Assembly: GCF_019933155.2 (NCBI RefSeq)
Contig: NZ_CP082944.1
Coordinates: forward strand, 3,040,001-3,104,000
Direction: 5' to 3'
DNA from: Metabacillus dongyingensis
GTDB lineage: Bacteria; Bacillota; Bacilli; Bacillales; Bacillaceae
Length of the DNA stretch: 64,000 nucleotides
The first letter of the stretch is position 1. Each line of letters begins with the position of its first letter. Of this stretch, positions 1 to 9,574 are shown one piece after another. Under the pieces are notes generated by a model. That model had not been told where the DNA came from, ran no database searches, and saw nothing but the letters and a program-made list of their open reading frames with translations. The translations under genes were made by a program, and so were the position numbers.

Positions 1-461
1 TTTATATTTTGGAACTCTGTTTCTACACTGAATCCATTAAACCCTTTGAAAAAACGATGCTTCACTTTAATAGGAGCATTTGATTGAGAATTTTTTTCTT
101 TTGAGATTTGTTCGATTACTTTATCTTGTTTTTGTTTATATAAAGCTTTTTTGCTTTTGGCTGTTTGCTCAATTTCTGTTGGTTGTTCAACTTCTACGAT
201 TAAGCGAACAGTATCATTCGGTTTATATGCTGTAGCCAAACCTTCTTTTTTAACGTCTTTATATAGTGAATCTTCTTGACCTGTTTCGATCTTATCCTTA
301 TCAAAAAATAATTGTCCTCTTTGTTCCCCAATTTCTTCAGCCATTTGCGACTCAGCTGGCGTAACATCACCTTCTGCAAAAACGGTAAGTGATGAAAATA
401 ATAAGGAAGTCATCGCTGCTGTGGTCATGACTTTCCATGGCTTCATTTTTCTTTTTTTCAT
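1..461 (-). CDS. S8 (subtilisin-like) serine protease, N-terminal part only
   Basis: The gene runs off the left edge of the window, so only about 153 N-terminal residues are visible. They show a Sec signal peptide (KKRKMKPWK, then a hydrophobic stretch ending VFA-EGD) followed by a propeptide-like region with VRLIVEVEQP and FKGFNGFSVET. This is the pattern of the I9 inhibitor propeptide of secreted subtilases. The catalytic domain lies outside the window, so the family is inferred from the prodomain. I chose the ATG at 461 because AAGGAG sits 8 nt upstream; an in-frame ATG at 467 would overlap that site. Probably a secreted protease that matures by propeptide removal. Confidence 0.7.
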   Translation of the reverse strand, partial: MKKRKMKPWKVMTTAAMTSLLFSSLTVFAEGDVTPAESQMAEEIGEQRGQLFFDKDKIETGQEDSLYKDVKKEGLATAYKPNDTVRLIVEVEQPTEIEQTAKSKKALYKQKQDKVIEQISKEKNSQSNAPIKVKHRFFKGFNGFSVETEFQNI

Positions 462-609
462 GAACATCTCTCCTTTTCCTTATAAAAAAATAAATAGATA
501 AAACTAATAAACTTCAAATCTATCTTTATCATCTCTCATTTTCACTTTTCTGAAAATTGATCAAAAGGTATAATCACTGAAGCTTTTGGTTCTATACCAA
601 TATAAAACA

Positions 610-651
610 AAAGAACTATCCGCACCTTGTGCAGGCGCAGGATAGTTCTTT
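610..651 (-). terminator. Rho-independent terminator after the NarL-type response regulator
   Basis: A 12-bp stem (AAAGAACTATCC with GGATAGTTCTTT) encloses an 18-nt loop and is followed on the minus strand by a T-rich run. The stem overlaps the stop codon of the response regulator gene. Confidence 0.8.
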
Positions 652-1291
652 AAGAAAAAGGAACAAGTTGATTTCGAACGGCATAAATGACTGCTTGGGA
701 ACGGCTTTTCACATTCAGCTTTTTGAAAATCTTATTGATGTGGATTTTAACGGTCTTGTCACTGATAAATAGGGCTTCAGCAATTTCTTTATTACTAAGA
801 CCTTTGACCAATTCAAACAGGATTTCTTTTTCACGCTTTGTCAGCATATTTTCGTTTGGTTCTGATTTCGTGTGCTGGTGATGATACGTAATCAGTTTTT
901 TCGTCATGCGCGGATGAATAACAGAATCTCCTTGTGACACCATTCGGATGGCTGCCACCACTTGTTCAGATGATGAATCCTTCAATAAATATCCGTCTGC
1001 ACCCGCCCGAAGCGCTTCCATCAAATATTCATCATCCTCAAACATAGTCAATACGAGAACACGGCAGTTTGGATACTGACTTTTCACCTGTGAGGTTACC
1101 TCAATTCCATTTTTTCCAGGGAGATTGATGTCCATCAAAATACAATCAGGTCGTAACTCTTCTACTTTCTTCAACACCTCATCCCCTGAAACAGCTTCTC
1201 CTACGACTCGGATATCGAATTCTAGATCTAATATACTCCGAATTCCATCACGCAAGACAGTATGATCATCCACTAATAATATTTGAATCAT
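650..1291 (-). CDS. NarL/LuxR-type response regulator
   Basis: A 213-residue two-domain response regulator. The receiver domain (about 1-120) has the acidic pair D8-D9, phospho-acceptor D54 in LMDINLPG, T82 and K104. The C-terminal LuxR-type helix-turn-helix (about 145-210) has the signature [22 protein letters not shown]. It should be phosphorylated by the histidine kinase just upstream, whose gene overlaps it by 26 bp, so the two are translationally coupled. It resembles DegU/LiaR-type regulators in domain layout, but nothing here shows which regulon it controls. Its terminator overlaps the stop codon, so it is the last gene of this transcript. Confidence 0.93.
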   Translation of the reverse strand: MIQILLVDDHTVLRDGIRSILDLEFDIRVVGEAVSGDEVLKKVEELRPDCILMDINLPGKNGIEVTSQVKSQYPNCRVLVLTMFEDDEYLMEALRAGADGYLLKDSSSEQVVAAIRMVSQGDSVIHPRMTKKLITYHHQHTKSEPNENMLTKREKEILFELVKGLSNKEIAEALFISDKTVKIHINKIFKKLNVKSRSQAVIYAVRNQLVPFS

Positions 1292-3122
1292 GATACTCTT
1301 CCCTCTTTTCCGAATCTGGAATTAACAATGTTATTTCTGTACCTTTTCCTGGTGAACTATCAATCTGAAGGGTTGCACCCAGCTGTTCAGCTTGTTCATT
1401 CATATGCAAGATTCCATAATGGGGCTCATGTTTCGTTTTAATCATAGATTCAAAAAGGGAAAAGCCAATCCCATTGTCCTTCACCTTTAAAAGTACATGT
1501 TCACGTTGATAGCTTAAAAGAATATCAACTTTGTCCGCCTTTGCATGCTTAACAATGTTCTGCAAGCTTTCCTGTAATGTATCGAAAATGACTCGTTCTT
1601 TTGAAAAACTGAGAGTTCGTGAACGGCCCCTTTCATGATATTTAATGGCCAGATCATATTCTTGTTTAATGGATTGAATTTTATTGTCAATTGCTTGTTT
1701 TAGCCCTAATCTTTGGGTAGGATATGGCTTTAAAGCATAGATAGAATACCGAACTTCCCCTAAACTCTTCCGTAATTTTTTTATGCTTTTGTCTACCACT
1801 TGCTCCATGTTTCCTGATTGATCTTTGGACTGTTTCTGAGCTGATTCCAGATGAAATATGACTCCGGCTAATACTTGTGCGATTCCATCGTGGATTTCAC
1901 GGGCTAATCGATTTCTTTCTTCCAGAATAATTCGTTTTTCCTGTTCGGAGACGAGCGACCGTGTTTTAAGCAAGCTGCCCAAATGATTGGCAAACGTAGC
2001 TAAAGACTGTATATCTTCGGTAATAAAACTCGCCCCCCTGCTTTTGCCTGCAACAAACATTCCAACCAACTCATGATTGACTTTTAGAGGTAAGTAGACG
2101 AGGGAGCGTATAACATCTTCAAATACTTCATCTCCTGGAGCCATACCCTTTTTCCAATCAGTAACAACAAAGGTTTGAGCTATCTCCTCAAAATTCTGCA
2201 GATCAGGTGAACTTGAAATATTGGAATGTACTTTTCCATCCTTTAATAGAAGCTGCCAGTTCCCTTCATCTTTTGCCCATAAAGCATATGCTTGTATTCC
2301 CAAGAATCCTTTAAGTGATTGTTTCATCTGATGTAAGTTTCCGGCAGACAGCCCATGGCTCAACTCCGTCGTAATAGAAAAAAGGTTATATAATCGTTCT
2401 TTTTCAATCCGTATTTGCCTGGAGAAAGAACTAATGATGCAAATGGCTACAAGCGGGAAAAAGAAGAACAGAACAGTAATTCCATCCATCTCTCCGTGAT
2501 ATCGATGATCTAAGATATATATAAGATAGGCGTAGAATAAACAAAAACTTGCACTCAAAAATACTAAAATATTTTTCTTGTGCCATTGTTCTCGCGTGTA
2601 TGGCTGAGGAAGAAGCACCATTAAAAGATCGTAAGAAAGGGTATTGATAGAGCAAAAGAATACGGTAAATAAAAGCAAGCTTATTAAATCTTCATATAAA
2701 ACATGCAGGTTCATCTCCGTAATAAAAAAAGAAATACATTGGTTTGACAACCACTCTGCTAGAGTGATACTTAGAGCTAATTGAGTACTATTAAATAGTG
2801 TTCTTTGCATGGGCAAACGGCGAAGGGTATGAGTAAATACCATTGCACACACACAAGCAATGACAGTTATATGTATCCCAAACTCCCAATTCATTGGATA
2901 AATGAGCGTAAGGCTGAGCGTGATTCCTCCTCTCCCAATGCGGATAGGAAAATACTCAATAATCCCTATAAACACAGCCAATAGGAAAAGGATTATGGGT
3001 TCAGAAGTCTTTTCACTCATAAATATGGAAGTAATAACAGCTATTAAACCGAGAAAAGAAATAGAATAAATATAAAAACTTGCAAAATGTTCTCTCATAG
3101 AAATAGAATCTATCTTTTCCAA
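1266..3122 (-). CDS. Sensor histidine kinase, HisKA_3 type with membrane sensor and GAF-like region
   Basis: A 618-residue membrane histidine kinase. Six to seven hydrophobic segments fill about residues 15-235. A GAF-like region follows (about 245-390), then the HisKA_3 dimerisation domain with the autophosphorylated histidine H411 in [12 protein letters not shown]. The HATPase domain has an N box near 518-528 ([11 protein letters not shown]) and DNGIGF at 549-554. This is the NarL-partner class of kinase. The 3' end overlaps the response regulator start. The long multi-span N-terminus without an extracellular loop domain suggests sensing within the membrane or by the GAF region; the signal is unknown. 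Confidence 0.92.
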   Translation of the reverse strand: MEKIDSISMREHFASFYIYSISFLGLIAVITSIFMSEKTSEPIILFLLAVFIGIIEYFPIRIGRGGITLSLTLIYPMNWEFGIHITVIACVCAMVFTHTLRRLPMQRTLFNSTQLALSITLAEWLSNQCISFFITEMNLHVLYEDLISLLLFTVFFCSINTLSYDLLMVLLPQPYTREQWHKKNILVFLSASFCLFYAYLIYILDHRYHGEMDGITVLFFFFPLVAICIISSFSRQIRIEKERLYNLFSITTELSHGLSAGNLHQMKQSLKGFLGIQAYALWAKDEGNWQLLLKDGKVHSNISSSPDLQNFEEIAQTFVVTDWKKGMAPGDEVFEDVIRSLVYLPLKVNHELVGMFVAGKSRGASFITEDIQSLATFANHLGSLLKTRSLVSEQEKRIILEERNRLAREIHDGIAQVLAGVIFHLESAQKQSKDQSGNMEQVVDKSIKKLRKSLGEVRYSIYALKPYPTQRLGLKQAIDNKIQSIKQEYDLAIKYHERGRSRTLSFSKERVIFDTLQESLQNIVKHAKADKVDILLSYQREHVLLKVKDNGIGFSLFESMIKTKHEPHYGILHMNEQAEQLGATLQIDSSPGKGTEITLLIPDSEKREEYHDSNIISG

Positions 3123-3615
3123 AGCGCCACCTACCTTTATCTCATAGAATCTATAATCACACTATTATTATCTAATAAAAAACCGGCACTGGCAAAATGG
3201 AAAATGTCCCACTAGCCAATCACCGGCTGTGCACTAACCTTAAATGGTAAGACACAATATTATTATATTACTTAATGCTTCATTTGCCTGTTCACCAAAT
3301 GTTGTAATTATAAATGTTTTTTTGTCTAGACTATATAGAACAAAAGATATATACGGATTCCAGACTGCCTTTCAGACAGTTTTCCATTAAAGATTACGAT
3401 GAAATAGAATATTAAATTAAAAATAATCAAAAGTTCAGCTAATGATAAATCTATATTAAAATAAAGGGCTGACTGAAAGTGATAAACTATACAGCCAGTC
3501 CCCTTTTTAAGGATCATTGCAACCTCAAAAAACACAACTGAGAATTCATACTCCTCTTTACCCTTGCATTATTCTTTTTCCGGCAAAGGAATGATTTTTA
3601 AAAATTCTCGTTTGT
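3123..3615. other. Intergenic region, no supported gene
   Basis: AT-rich sequence of about 490 bp. One open frame on the minus strand (3326-3535) has no good ribosome binding site and no recognisable family features, so I do not call it. A weak imperfect hairpin near 3183-3228 is followed by T residues on the minus strand and might serve as a terminator for the acetyltransferase gene, but its pairing is poor. Confidence 0.4.
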
Positions 3616-4167
3616 CTAACTAAACTTCAGATCTTCTTTTATGATTGAATACATATATAAATCATCAAATTTACCGCAAGTATACTCATAATGTCTCAGC
3701 AAGCCCTCTCTTTTAAACCTTTGCTTTTCTACTAATTTTTGTGATGGGAGATTAGCAGGTTCAATTAAAGCCTCAATTCTTTCTAGCTGAAAGTGATGAT
3801 AACCATACTTCACAACAGCTTCCAATGCTTCACCGGCTATCCCATTTCCCCAGAATTCTTTGCTTAATTCAAAACCTACTTCAGTCCGGAAATGTTTGGA
3901 AGCCATATTAAGAAAACCACAGCTTCCGATAACCTTACCTGAATTTTTAAGTGTGATTCCCCATCTAATTCCTGTGCCATCTTCGTATATAGATTGATAC
4001 CAATTTATTTCATCTAAAACGTCTTTAACTGTTTTGCAAGGTGCTAGTCCTATATGTTTGACAACATCATAATCAGATAGATAGTGAAACATATCGTCAG
4101 CATCCTCTGATGTTACGGCTCTTAGGATTAATCTTGCTGTTTCTATTATTGGAAATTCTTTTTCCAT
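3616..4167 (-). CDS. GNAT acetyltransferase, RimJ/RimL type
   Basis: A 183-residue single-domain N-acetyltransferase. The opening IIETARLILRAVTSEDADDM is typical of the RimJ/RimL-like Acetyltransf_3 branch, and the middle has WGITLKNSGKVIGSCGF followed by ELSKEFWGNGIAGEAL, which carries the acetyl-CoA-binding loop. Family members acetylate protein N-termini or small amines; the substrate cannot be told from sequence. The start has a GGAGGGAAATCA ribosome binding site. The next gene upstream (4214-4735) has the same strand with a 46-bp gap, so the two may be co-transcribed. Confidence 0.85.
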   Translation of the reverse strand: MEKEFPIIETARLILRAVTSEDADDMFHYLSDYDVVKHIGLAPCKTVKDVLDEINWYQSIYEDGTGIRWGITLKNSGKVIGSCGFLNMASKHFRTEVGFELSKEFWGNGIAGEALEAVVKYGYHHFQLERIEALIEPANLPSQKLVEKQRFKREGLLRHYEYTCGKFDDLYMYSIIKEDLKFS

Positions 4168-4213
4168 TGATTTCCCTCCTCAAACCCTGTTCTTGATATC
4201 CCATTTAGATATT

Positions 4214-4735
4214 TCAATGCGATAAAGTTTCTAAATAAGAGCGGATCTCTTTCTTATTCTTCAGCATGATTATGTTTTTTTGAGAACCCGTTCCTTTGAA
4301 AGCTTGAAGCCTGGTTTCCATCTTTTTCTTACGGGGATAGTAAGTGGTACAGATGAACTTAAGAAATTGGAAGTCTAATTTTTCCTTGCACCCTTCCCCC
4401 ATGTCAGGTCTCGTTTTCCCAATGTTTTGAATCCAGCGCTTGAACACTCGATACAAACATACAATTAAGGGAAGCTCCAGATATATAATCGTATCTGCAT
4501 TCTGCACTCTAATATCATATGTATTACTATAATTGCCCTCTATAATCCATTGATCTAGAGAGACAATTTTTTGCTGATCATCTGCAAACTCTTCTAATGA
4601 AGCTTCTTCCCATTCTGGTTTCCAATATAAAGCATCCAAATGGTAGACAGAGATTTCTAATAATTCTCCTAACCTGCGTGCAAATGTAGACTTCCCTACC
4701 CCTGCTGATACTCCCATAACCATAATGCGGTTCAT
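4214..4735 (-). CDS. FlaR-like P-loop nucleoside-kinase-fold protein
   Basis: A 173-residue P-loop NTPase. The Walker A motif is GVSAGVGKST at residues 8-17, followed by the adenylate-kinase-like YHLDALYWKPEW and WIIEGNYSNTYDIR segments found in proteins annotated as 'topology modulation protein FlaR'. Those proteins are small-molecule kinase-like and the FlaR name is historical, so no DNA topology role should be assumed. RPDMGEGCKEKLD lies in the lid region that contacts phosphate in related kinases. It lies directly upstream of the acetyltransferase in the same direction. Substrate unknown. Confidence 0.82.
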   Translation of the reverse strand: MNRIMVMGVSAGVGKSTFARRLGELLEISVYHLDALYWKPEWEEASLEEFADDQQKIVSLDQWIIEGNYSNTYDIRVQNADTIIYLELPLIVCLYRVFKRWIQNIGKTRPDMGEGCKEKLDFQFLKFICTTYYPRKKKMETRLQAFKGTGSQKNIIMLKNKKEIRSYLETLSH

Positions 4736-5326
4736 TTTACAAATCAGCTCCCTTCGTTTCCTGCTTCAAGGAATGTGCCCGTTAGTTTTATGAGGATCAT
4801 TGTATTTTAGTTTGATAGTCTTAAACTGTTCACTTTTTAATTCTGCCGATTTCCAATATTATAACTTTTATAAAGAGATTATATATCAAAATTTACAAAT
4901 ATAAGTAGATAAAGGGTGGCATCTCTCTGATTTCAATCGCACTTAGTATCTATTTTCAATCTCAAAACAGAGCTTTGTATTAAGATCAGTCAACATTAAC
5001 TGGCTAACCATACAATGAAATCTGCATGCAAAAAGAGCACAATCCTTATTATTGGAAAGCGCCGATAATAGCATATCAATATAAAATTGTATTTCCGAAA
5101 GTAACTTTCTTATTAATAAATGCTCCCGGTACAAGAAAATTAGAATCTCCCATTTATCACAAAAAAGCTTTATCCCATATACAGTTCTTCAAGAATAATC
5201 TCCACTTATAATAGGAGGCTTTGTAATAGATTGTTTATTTAATATAATATGTTTATTACTGGGTATCCTTCTTGTGGATTAGGTCCTTGCTGGTTTTTGG
5301 TTTCATAAATACTGCTCATTCCGATC
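4736..5326. other. Intergenic region, no supported gene
   Basis: About 590 bp of AT-rich sequence. Open frames of about 60 codons occur on both strands but lack ribosome binding sites and family resemblance. No convincing hairpin terminator or regulatory motif was seen. Confidence 0.4.
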
Positions 5327-6217
5327 TCATTCACTCAAATTCAGTTTACCAATTTTGTTGCATTCTAACGCAACCCATACGGAACCGTCTTCCCCAAATG
5401 CAATACCATGCGGCTCTGCATTTTCTGTTTGAATTTGATATTCATGAATCGTTTGGTCACTTGTGATTCTGCCGATTTTATTTGCACCCCATTCAGTGAA
5501 CCATATTTCGGAATCTTTTCCCTTGGTTATTGCGTGTGGGCGTGCGTTTGGAGTTGGAATATCATATTCGCTAATCACCCCAGAAGTAGTAATGCGACCT
5601 ATTTTGTTGCCCACAATTTCGGCAAACCAGAGTGCACCATCGTTACCACTAGTAATTCCCACTGGCCCTGCTGCTTGTGTAGGCAGAGGGTATTCAGTTA
5701 ACTCTCCAGTTTCAGTTATTCTTCCAATAGCATTATTTTGGTTTTCTGTGAACCATAGTGCGTTATCTGAACCTAAAGTAATATAAGAAGGAAAGGAACC
5801 CTTATTTGGAAGATCATATTCATGAATATCACCTTCAGTGGTCAATTTGCCTATACGATTCCCGCTCAATTGGGTAAACCAAATATCGCCATTTGAGCCT
5901 TCAGTTATTCCATAAGGAGCTGAATCCGCCTGTGGCAGCGGGTATTCAATAAAAATACCTGATGTTGTAAGCCTTCCTATTTTATTGGCTCCATTCTCTG
6001 TAAACCATATGTCGCCCTTGGAAGATATAGTTAAACACATAACTTTAGCATCTGGAGTAGGAACTTTATACTCTTTTACCTTACCACTTTCATCTAGACA
6101 GCTGATTTTGTTTGCTTTATGTTGTGTAAACCATACCTTTCCGTCTAGTGTTGAATCTATACCGTACGGACCTGAATCGGGAATTGATAAATTAAATTCT
6201 CTAATATCAAATTTCAT
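5327..6217 (-). CDS. vgb: Virginiamycin B lyase (streptogramin lyase) homologue
   Basis: A 296-residue seven-bladed beta-propeller built from repeats of the type GxxWFTExxxNKIGRI. Vgb lyases open the ring of type B streptogramins by C-O bond cleavage using Mg2+. Residues reported as functional in staphylococcal Vgb occur here at the same numbers: Y18 (PYGI), H228 (RPHAI), E268 and H270 (AEPHGI). The glutamate reported at 284 would correspond to E285. Length matches the family (about 295-299). The ribosome binding site is GGAGGG, 6 nt before ATG. It is a single-gene unit. Chromosomal copies are common in Bacillaceae and may not confer clinical-level resistance; activity on antibiotics is inferred. 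Confidence 0.85.
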   Translation of the reverse strand: MKFDIREFNLSIPDSGPYGIDSTLDGKVWFTQHKANKISCLDESGKVKEYKVPTPDAKVMCLTISSKGDIWFTENGANKIGRLTTSGIFIEYPLPQADSAPYGITEGSNGDIWFTQLSGNRIGKLTTEGDIHEYDLPNKGSFPSYITLGSDNALWFTENQNNAIGRITETGELTEYPLPTQAAGPVGITSGNDGALWFAEIVGNKIGRITTSGVISEYDIPTPNARPHAITKGKDSEIWFTEWGANKIGRITSDQTIHEYQIQTENAEPHGIAFGEDGSVWVALECNKIGKLNLSE

Positions 6218-6245
6218 TTAAATCCCTCCATCAATCATTTTTTAA

Positions 6246-6283
6246 CAAAAAAACTCCTATGCCCATTTTCTGAGATAGGAGGT
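6246..6283 (-). terminator. Rho-independent terminator between locus A and the Vgb gene
   Basis: The minus strand reads CCTCCTAT, loop, ATAGGAG, then seven T. It lies downstream of the isomerase gene (stop at 6516) and just before the Vgb start, so it most likely ends the locus A transcript. Confidence 0.75.
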
Positions 6284-6515
6284 AGTGCAGTTCATGTTAC
6301 AGACTAAAAACAGGCTTATTTATCCAATGCCTTTTTAGACTGTATAAAGTACATTACAATAAACCTATCCCAATAGGTGCAGCTTCGTTAATAAGTGTTA
6401 CGTTTATAACACTGATGTAATAAACAAGATGAATTTATTCTCAGATGAATAATGTGAGTCATAAAGAGGCTTGAATTCTGCGTCACATCATATATTAAAT
6501 GAGAATTTATACAGC

Positions 6516-7298
6516 TTACTGATAGCTTTTGTTTTTACTGATCAAATCTATCATTTCATTTACTCTTTCTGAATTTATTCTCAAGGCTTCAAACGGATCT
6601 ATTTCAAATTCTTCTTGTTCCACGATAAACCATTCGACACCGAATTTTGTTCCAGTTTGCAGGAATTCAAGAATGTCTAATTCTCCGTTCCCAATTTCCG
6701 TACTTACCTTCTTTCCATCTGCGATTTTCATGTCTTTCAAATGCAATGTTACACACTGATTTTGATAGTCTGAAAGAATTTTAACAGGATCATATCCTGA
6801 AAAGGCTGCCCAAAAGCCGTCCAGCTCGATTTTCACGAGAGAAGGATCTACATTCTCAAATAATAGGTCAAATCCTGTTTTTCCATCAAAAACGTCAAAT
6901 TCAAATTCATGGTTATGGTATCCAAAAGTAAATCCCAAGTTCTTGCACTTTTCCCCTATCTGATTAAATAATTCTGCCGCTTTCTTATAGTCATCAGCAT
7001 TCTTTCTCATTTCTTCTGGAAGACCAGGACAGATAATAAGCTTATTACCAATAAATTCATGATATTCTGCAGTCTTTTCAAATTCACCATTTATTAACTG
7101 TTTAATATTGACGTGAGCACCTGCACTTTTAAGTCCATTATGATCCATCGCTCTTTTCAGATCCTGAACGGGCGTATTATAAAAACCTGCAAACTGAACG
7201 CCTTCATACCCTAATACAGCGACCTTTGATAATGTTTGCAAAAAATCTTTTTCTGCTTCTCTCCAGACCGAAAACATTTGTAATCCTAATTTCCCCAT
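6516..7298 (-). CDS. Sugar phosphate isomerase/epimerase-like TIM-barrel protein (locus A)
   Basis: A 260-residue xylose-isomerase-like TIM barrel beginning MGKLGLQMFSVW. Metal-site features of the family are visible: LGFTFGYHNHEFEF, VKIELDGFWAAF with the Glu/Asp ligands, CVTLHLKDM and WFIVEQEEF near the C-terminus. These proteins isomerise, epimerise or dehydrate sugars and keto-sugars. I place the start at 7298 because GGAGG lies just upstream of that ATG; a longer frame would place the ribosome binding site inside the coding region. It is the last gene of a ThuA, dehydrogenase, isomerase series on one strand, which suggests it acts on the oxidised product of its neighbour. Exact substrate unknown. 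Confidence 0.85.
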   Translation of the reverse strand: MGKLGLQMFSVWREAEKDFLQTLSKVAVLGYEGVQFAGFYNTPVQDLKRAMDHNGLKSAGAHVNIKQLINGEFEKTAEYHEFIGNKLIICPGLPEEMRKNADDYKKAAELFNQIGEKCKNLGFTFGYHNHEFEFDVFDGKTGFDLLFENVDPSLVKIELDGFWAAFSGYDPVKILSDYQNQCVTLHLKDMKIADGKKVSTEIGNGELDILEFLQTGTKFGVEWFIVEQEEFEIDPFEALRINSERVNEMIDLISKNKSYQ

Positions 7299-7443
7299 AA
7301 AAATCCTCCATTCCAATAATCAGATTTAGTTTTTTCTCAATTTCTCATCTCAAGTCTAATGAAGAGTTTAACGTTCTCAATTTTCTGTTGAATCATAAAG
7401 TGCATGGATGACTTACAGTAATAAAAGAAAAAAAAAATCGACT

Positions 7444-8520
7444 TTAAAATTCTGTGTTCGGTTCTAATGATTTAGGTCTTTCGGGTTTAAAAAACGGTAA
7501 ATAATGCGTACCATTGATTGAAGAAAGATGAAATCCGTGCATGATATCAAGTACATGATAGGTTAATTGGCCGCTTGCTCTATGCTGACTGCCGCTTTTA
7601 ATAGAATCTGCCATTTCAGCTACCCCAATGCCTCTGCTATTTCCTGTATAATTGTGCGTAAGTGAATACTCTTTCCATTCTGTTTCTCCCTGTTTCTTTA
7701 TTCTTACAGGGCCGCCAAACGTATTGGGATCTGGAACACTCATTGTTCCTGTTTCGCCGTATATCTCAATAAACGGCAGATTTGCTCCCCATACGTCGAA
7801 ACTTGTAATAATAGTCCCCACAGCCCCATTTTCAAAATCAAGGACTCCGGATACATGTGTTGGAACCTCTACAGGTATTTTTCGTCCATCCTTTGTTTCT
7901 CTTTCCAGAAATGAAGTGCTTGTTGATCCTGTAACTCTTCTAACAGGACCAATCAATGAGACAAGCGCAGTTAAATAATAGGGACCCATATCAAACATAG
8001 GACCACCGCCTTGCTGATAATAAAAATCAGGATTCGGATGCCAGCTTTCATGGCCGTGGCACATCATAAAAGCAGTAGCTGCAACTGGTTTACCAATCTC
8101 TCCATCATCTATTAATTTTCGGCAGGTTTGCAGACCGCCCCCTAAGAATGTGTCTGGTGCGCCGCCAAGCAGTAACCCTTTTTTCTCAGCCAAATCAAGC
8201 ATTTTTTTACCATCTTCAAGGGATACCGCAAGAGGTTTCTCCACATATACGTGTTTTCCTGCCTCAAGTGACGCTATACAAACCTCTGCGTGTGCCGCAG
8301 GTATGGTTAAGTTAATGATCATTTGAACTTCTGTATCTGATAATATCTCATCAACATGATACGCTCTTTTTATGTTATATAACTTTGCTTTTTGTTTCGC
8401 TTTTTCAACATCAAGATCCGCACAAGCGATAACTTCCAATGACTTATAGCTTGAGCAGTTTTTGAAATAAATATCACTAATATTTCCGCATCCGATAATA
8501 CCGACTTTCACTTTTTCCAT
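7444..8520 (-). CDS. Gfo/Idh/MocA family NAD(P)-dependent dehydrogenase (locus A)
   Basis: A 358-residue oxidoreductase. The N-terminal Rossmann fold starts KVGIIGCGNISDIYF, and the family motif EKPLA (VYVEKPLAVSLEDG) sits at the domain border. The C-terminal beta-sheet domain carries GGGPMFDMGPYYLTAL. Family members oxidise hydroxyls of sugars, cyclitols or sugar derivatives, often giving 3-keto sugars. I prefer the ATG at 8520, which has GGTGGAG 6 nt upstream; a GTG at 8532 would overlap that site. It lies 24 bp after the ThuA gene, so the two are almost certainly co-transcribed. Confidence 0.92.
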   Translation of the reverse strand: MEKVKVGIIGCGNISDIYFKNCSSYKSLEVIACADLDVEKAKQKAKLYNIKRAYHVDEILSDTEVQMIINLTIPAAHAEVCIASLEAGKHVYVEKPLAVSLEDGKKMLDLAEKKGLLLGGAPDTFLGGGLQTCRKLIDDGEIGKPVAATAFMMCHGHESWHPNPDFYYQQGGGPMFDMGPYYLTALVSLIGPVRRVTGSTSTSFLERETKDGRKIPVEVPTHVSGVLDFENGAVGTIITSFDVWGANLPFIEIYGETGTMSVPDPNTFGGPVRIKKQGETEWKEYSLTHNYTGNSRGIGVAEMADSIKSGSQHRASGQLTYHVLDIMHGFHLSSINGTHYLPFFKPERPKSLEPNTEF

Positions 8521-8544
8521 ATATCTCTCCACCTTTCACTGAGA

Positions 8545-9165
8545 TTATTTTGCAGCCCAAGCCATTCCTTGACTCATCATCTTCTTCATTTCCGGACGCT
8601 CCACAAGATCGATAGAATGCCCCAATGCACAATAGAAGACTCGTCCTTCTCCATATTGTTTCGTCCATGCAACTGGCATCTTTACCTGTTCCGTGTTTGT
8701 ATAGGCTAAAACATCGATTACAGGGTCAACATGCATATAATACAGCTCGGATTTTACGGTGAAATCCTTCATTCCTTTTGTAACAGGGTGAGCCGGATCC
8801 ACTTGCACGGTATACTCCACAGCGTCCCCGCCTGGATGTGCTACAAATTGTCCTCCAACCATAAATTGATAATCTGCTGCATTTCGGAATGCATCCCCCA
8901 TTCCGCCATGCAGCCCAGCTAGTCCCACACCACTTTTGATAGTGTTTAATAAAGATTGAAGCTGTTCTTGGGTTATGTCACCCATCGTCCAATTTGGAAC
9001 GATAAGATTTAATTCCATTAACTTTTCTTCATCTAAAAGAGTGTCTAAAGAAGTTGTTATTTCAACTTCAAACTCTTTTTCTCTTAAATAGGCTGCAAGA
9101 ATCTCTGAGATTTCTTTCGGCTTGTGTCCACTCCAGCCACCGGATACAATTAGCGCTTTTTTCAT
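8545..9165 (-). CDS. ThuA-domain protein (locus A)
   Basis: A 206-residue class I glutamine-amidotransferase-like ThuA domain. Visible motifs are ALIVSGGWSGHKPKE, GLAGLHGGMGDAFR, VAHPGGDAVEY and GRVFYCALGHS. ThuA acts with the Gfo/Idh/MocA enzyme ThuB in rhizobial trehalose and related disaccharide use through 3-keto sugars, and here a ThuA gene again sits directly before a Gfo/Idh/MocA gene. The start at 9165 is supported by GAAGGA; a frame extending to 9315 would add a 50-residue segment without family support. First gene of the locus A unit and probably under CcpA control. Confidence 0.85.
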   Translation of the reverse strand: MKKALIVSGGWSGHKPKEISEILAAYLREKEFEVEITTSLDTLLDEEKLMELNLIVPNWTMGDITQEQLQSLLNTIKSGVGLAGLHGGMGDAFRNAADYQFMVGGQFVAHPGGDAVEYTVQVDPAHPVTKGMKDFTVKSELYYMHVDPVIDVLAYTNTEQVKMPVAWTKQYGEGRVFYCALGHSIDLVERPEMKKMMSQGMAWAAK

Positions 9166-9392
9166 TTTATCCTTCACTTCCCTTTGTATTGTTTTCAAGC
9201 AGATGTAAGGCAACAGAAAGACTGGCAAAATCACCAACATTTTCACCAAGACCAGCAGGCACAATCTCGCAAACAGCTCATGATTGAGGCAATGCCTCAT
9301 TTTTAATGGTTTCATTCGTGACCTGTGCCTCCAATTAGCACAATTGAGTCAGCACTTGCCCTTAATTTTAATAGATCTGATTCAATCCTTTT

Positions 9393-9408
9393 TTGAAAGC
9401 GTTATCAT
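9393..9408. promoter_or_regulatory. CcpA-binding cre box upstream of locus A
   Basis: TTGAAAGCGTTATCAT fits the Bacillus cre consensus WTGNAANCGNWNNCWW at every position. It lies about 230 bp upstream of the ThuA start in the 9166-9574 gap. Carbon catabolite repression of the ThuA operon is inferred from its position. No clear sigma-A promoter was recognised around it. Confidence 0.6.
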
Positions 9409-9574
9409 TTCAATGATGGAAGCATCTTAATGCGCGCTTTAACATTAAAGTCTTTATTTACTTGAACCGTCCCCAATAACTATCGATATAAAGGATAGTT
9501 TAATTTCACACGATTGTCAATTTTCAGAATTTTAATAGCATCAGTGTTTTCCATTTCAAAATAAAGATATATTT

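Noticed and set aside
3183..3228. A weak hairpin followed by T residues on the minus strand
   Set aside because: Only CCGG and TGGC segments pair, with bulges. Too poor to call a terminator.
3326..3535. A 69-codon minus-strand frame
   Set aside because: No ribosome binding site, biased hydrophobic composition and no family features. It is probably chance in AT-rich DNA.
5985..6221. Plus-strand frames opposite the Vgb gene
   Set aside because: They are antisense shadows of the repeated propeller coding sequence, with no ribosome binding site.
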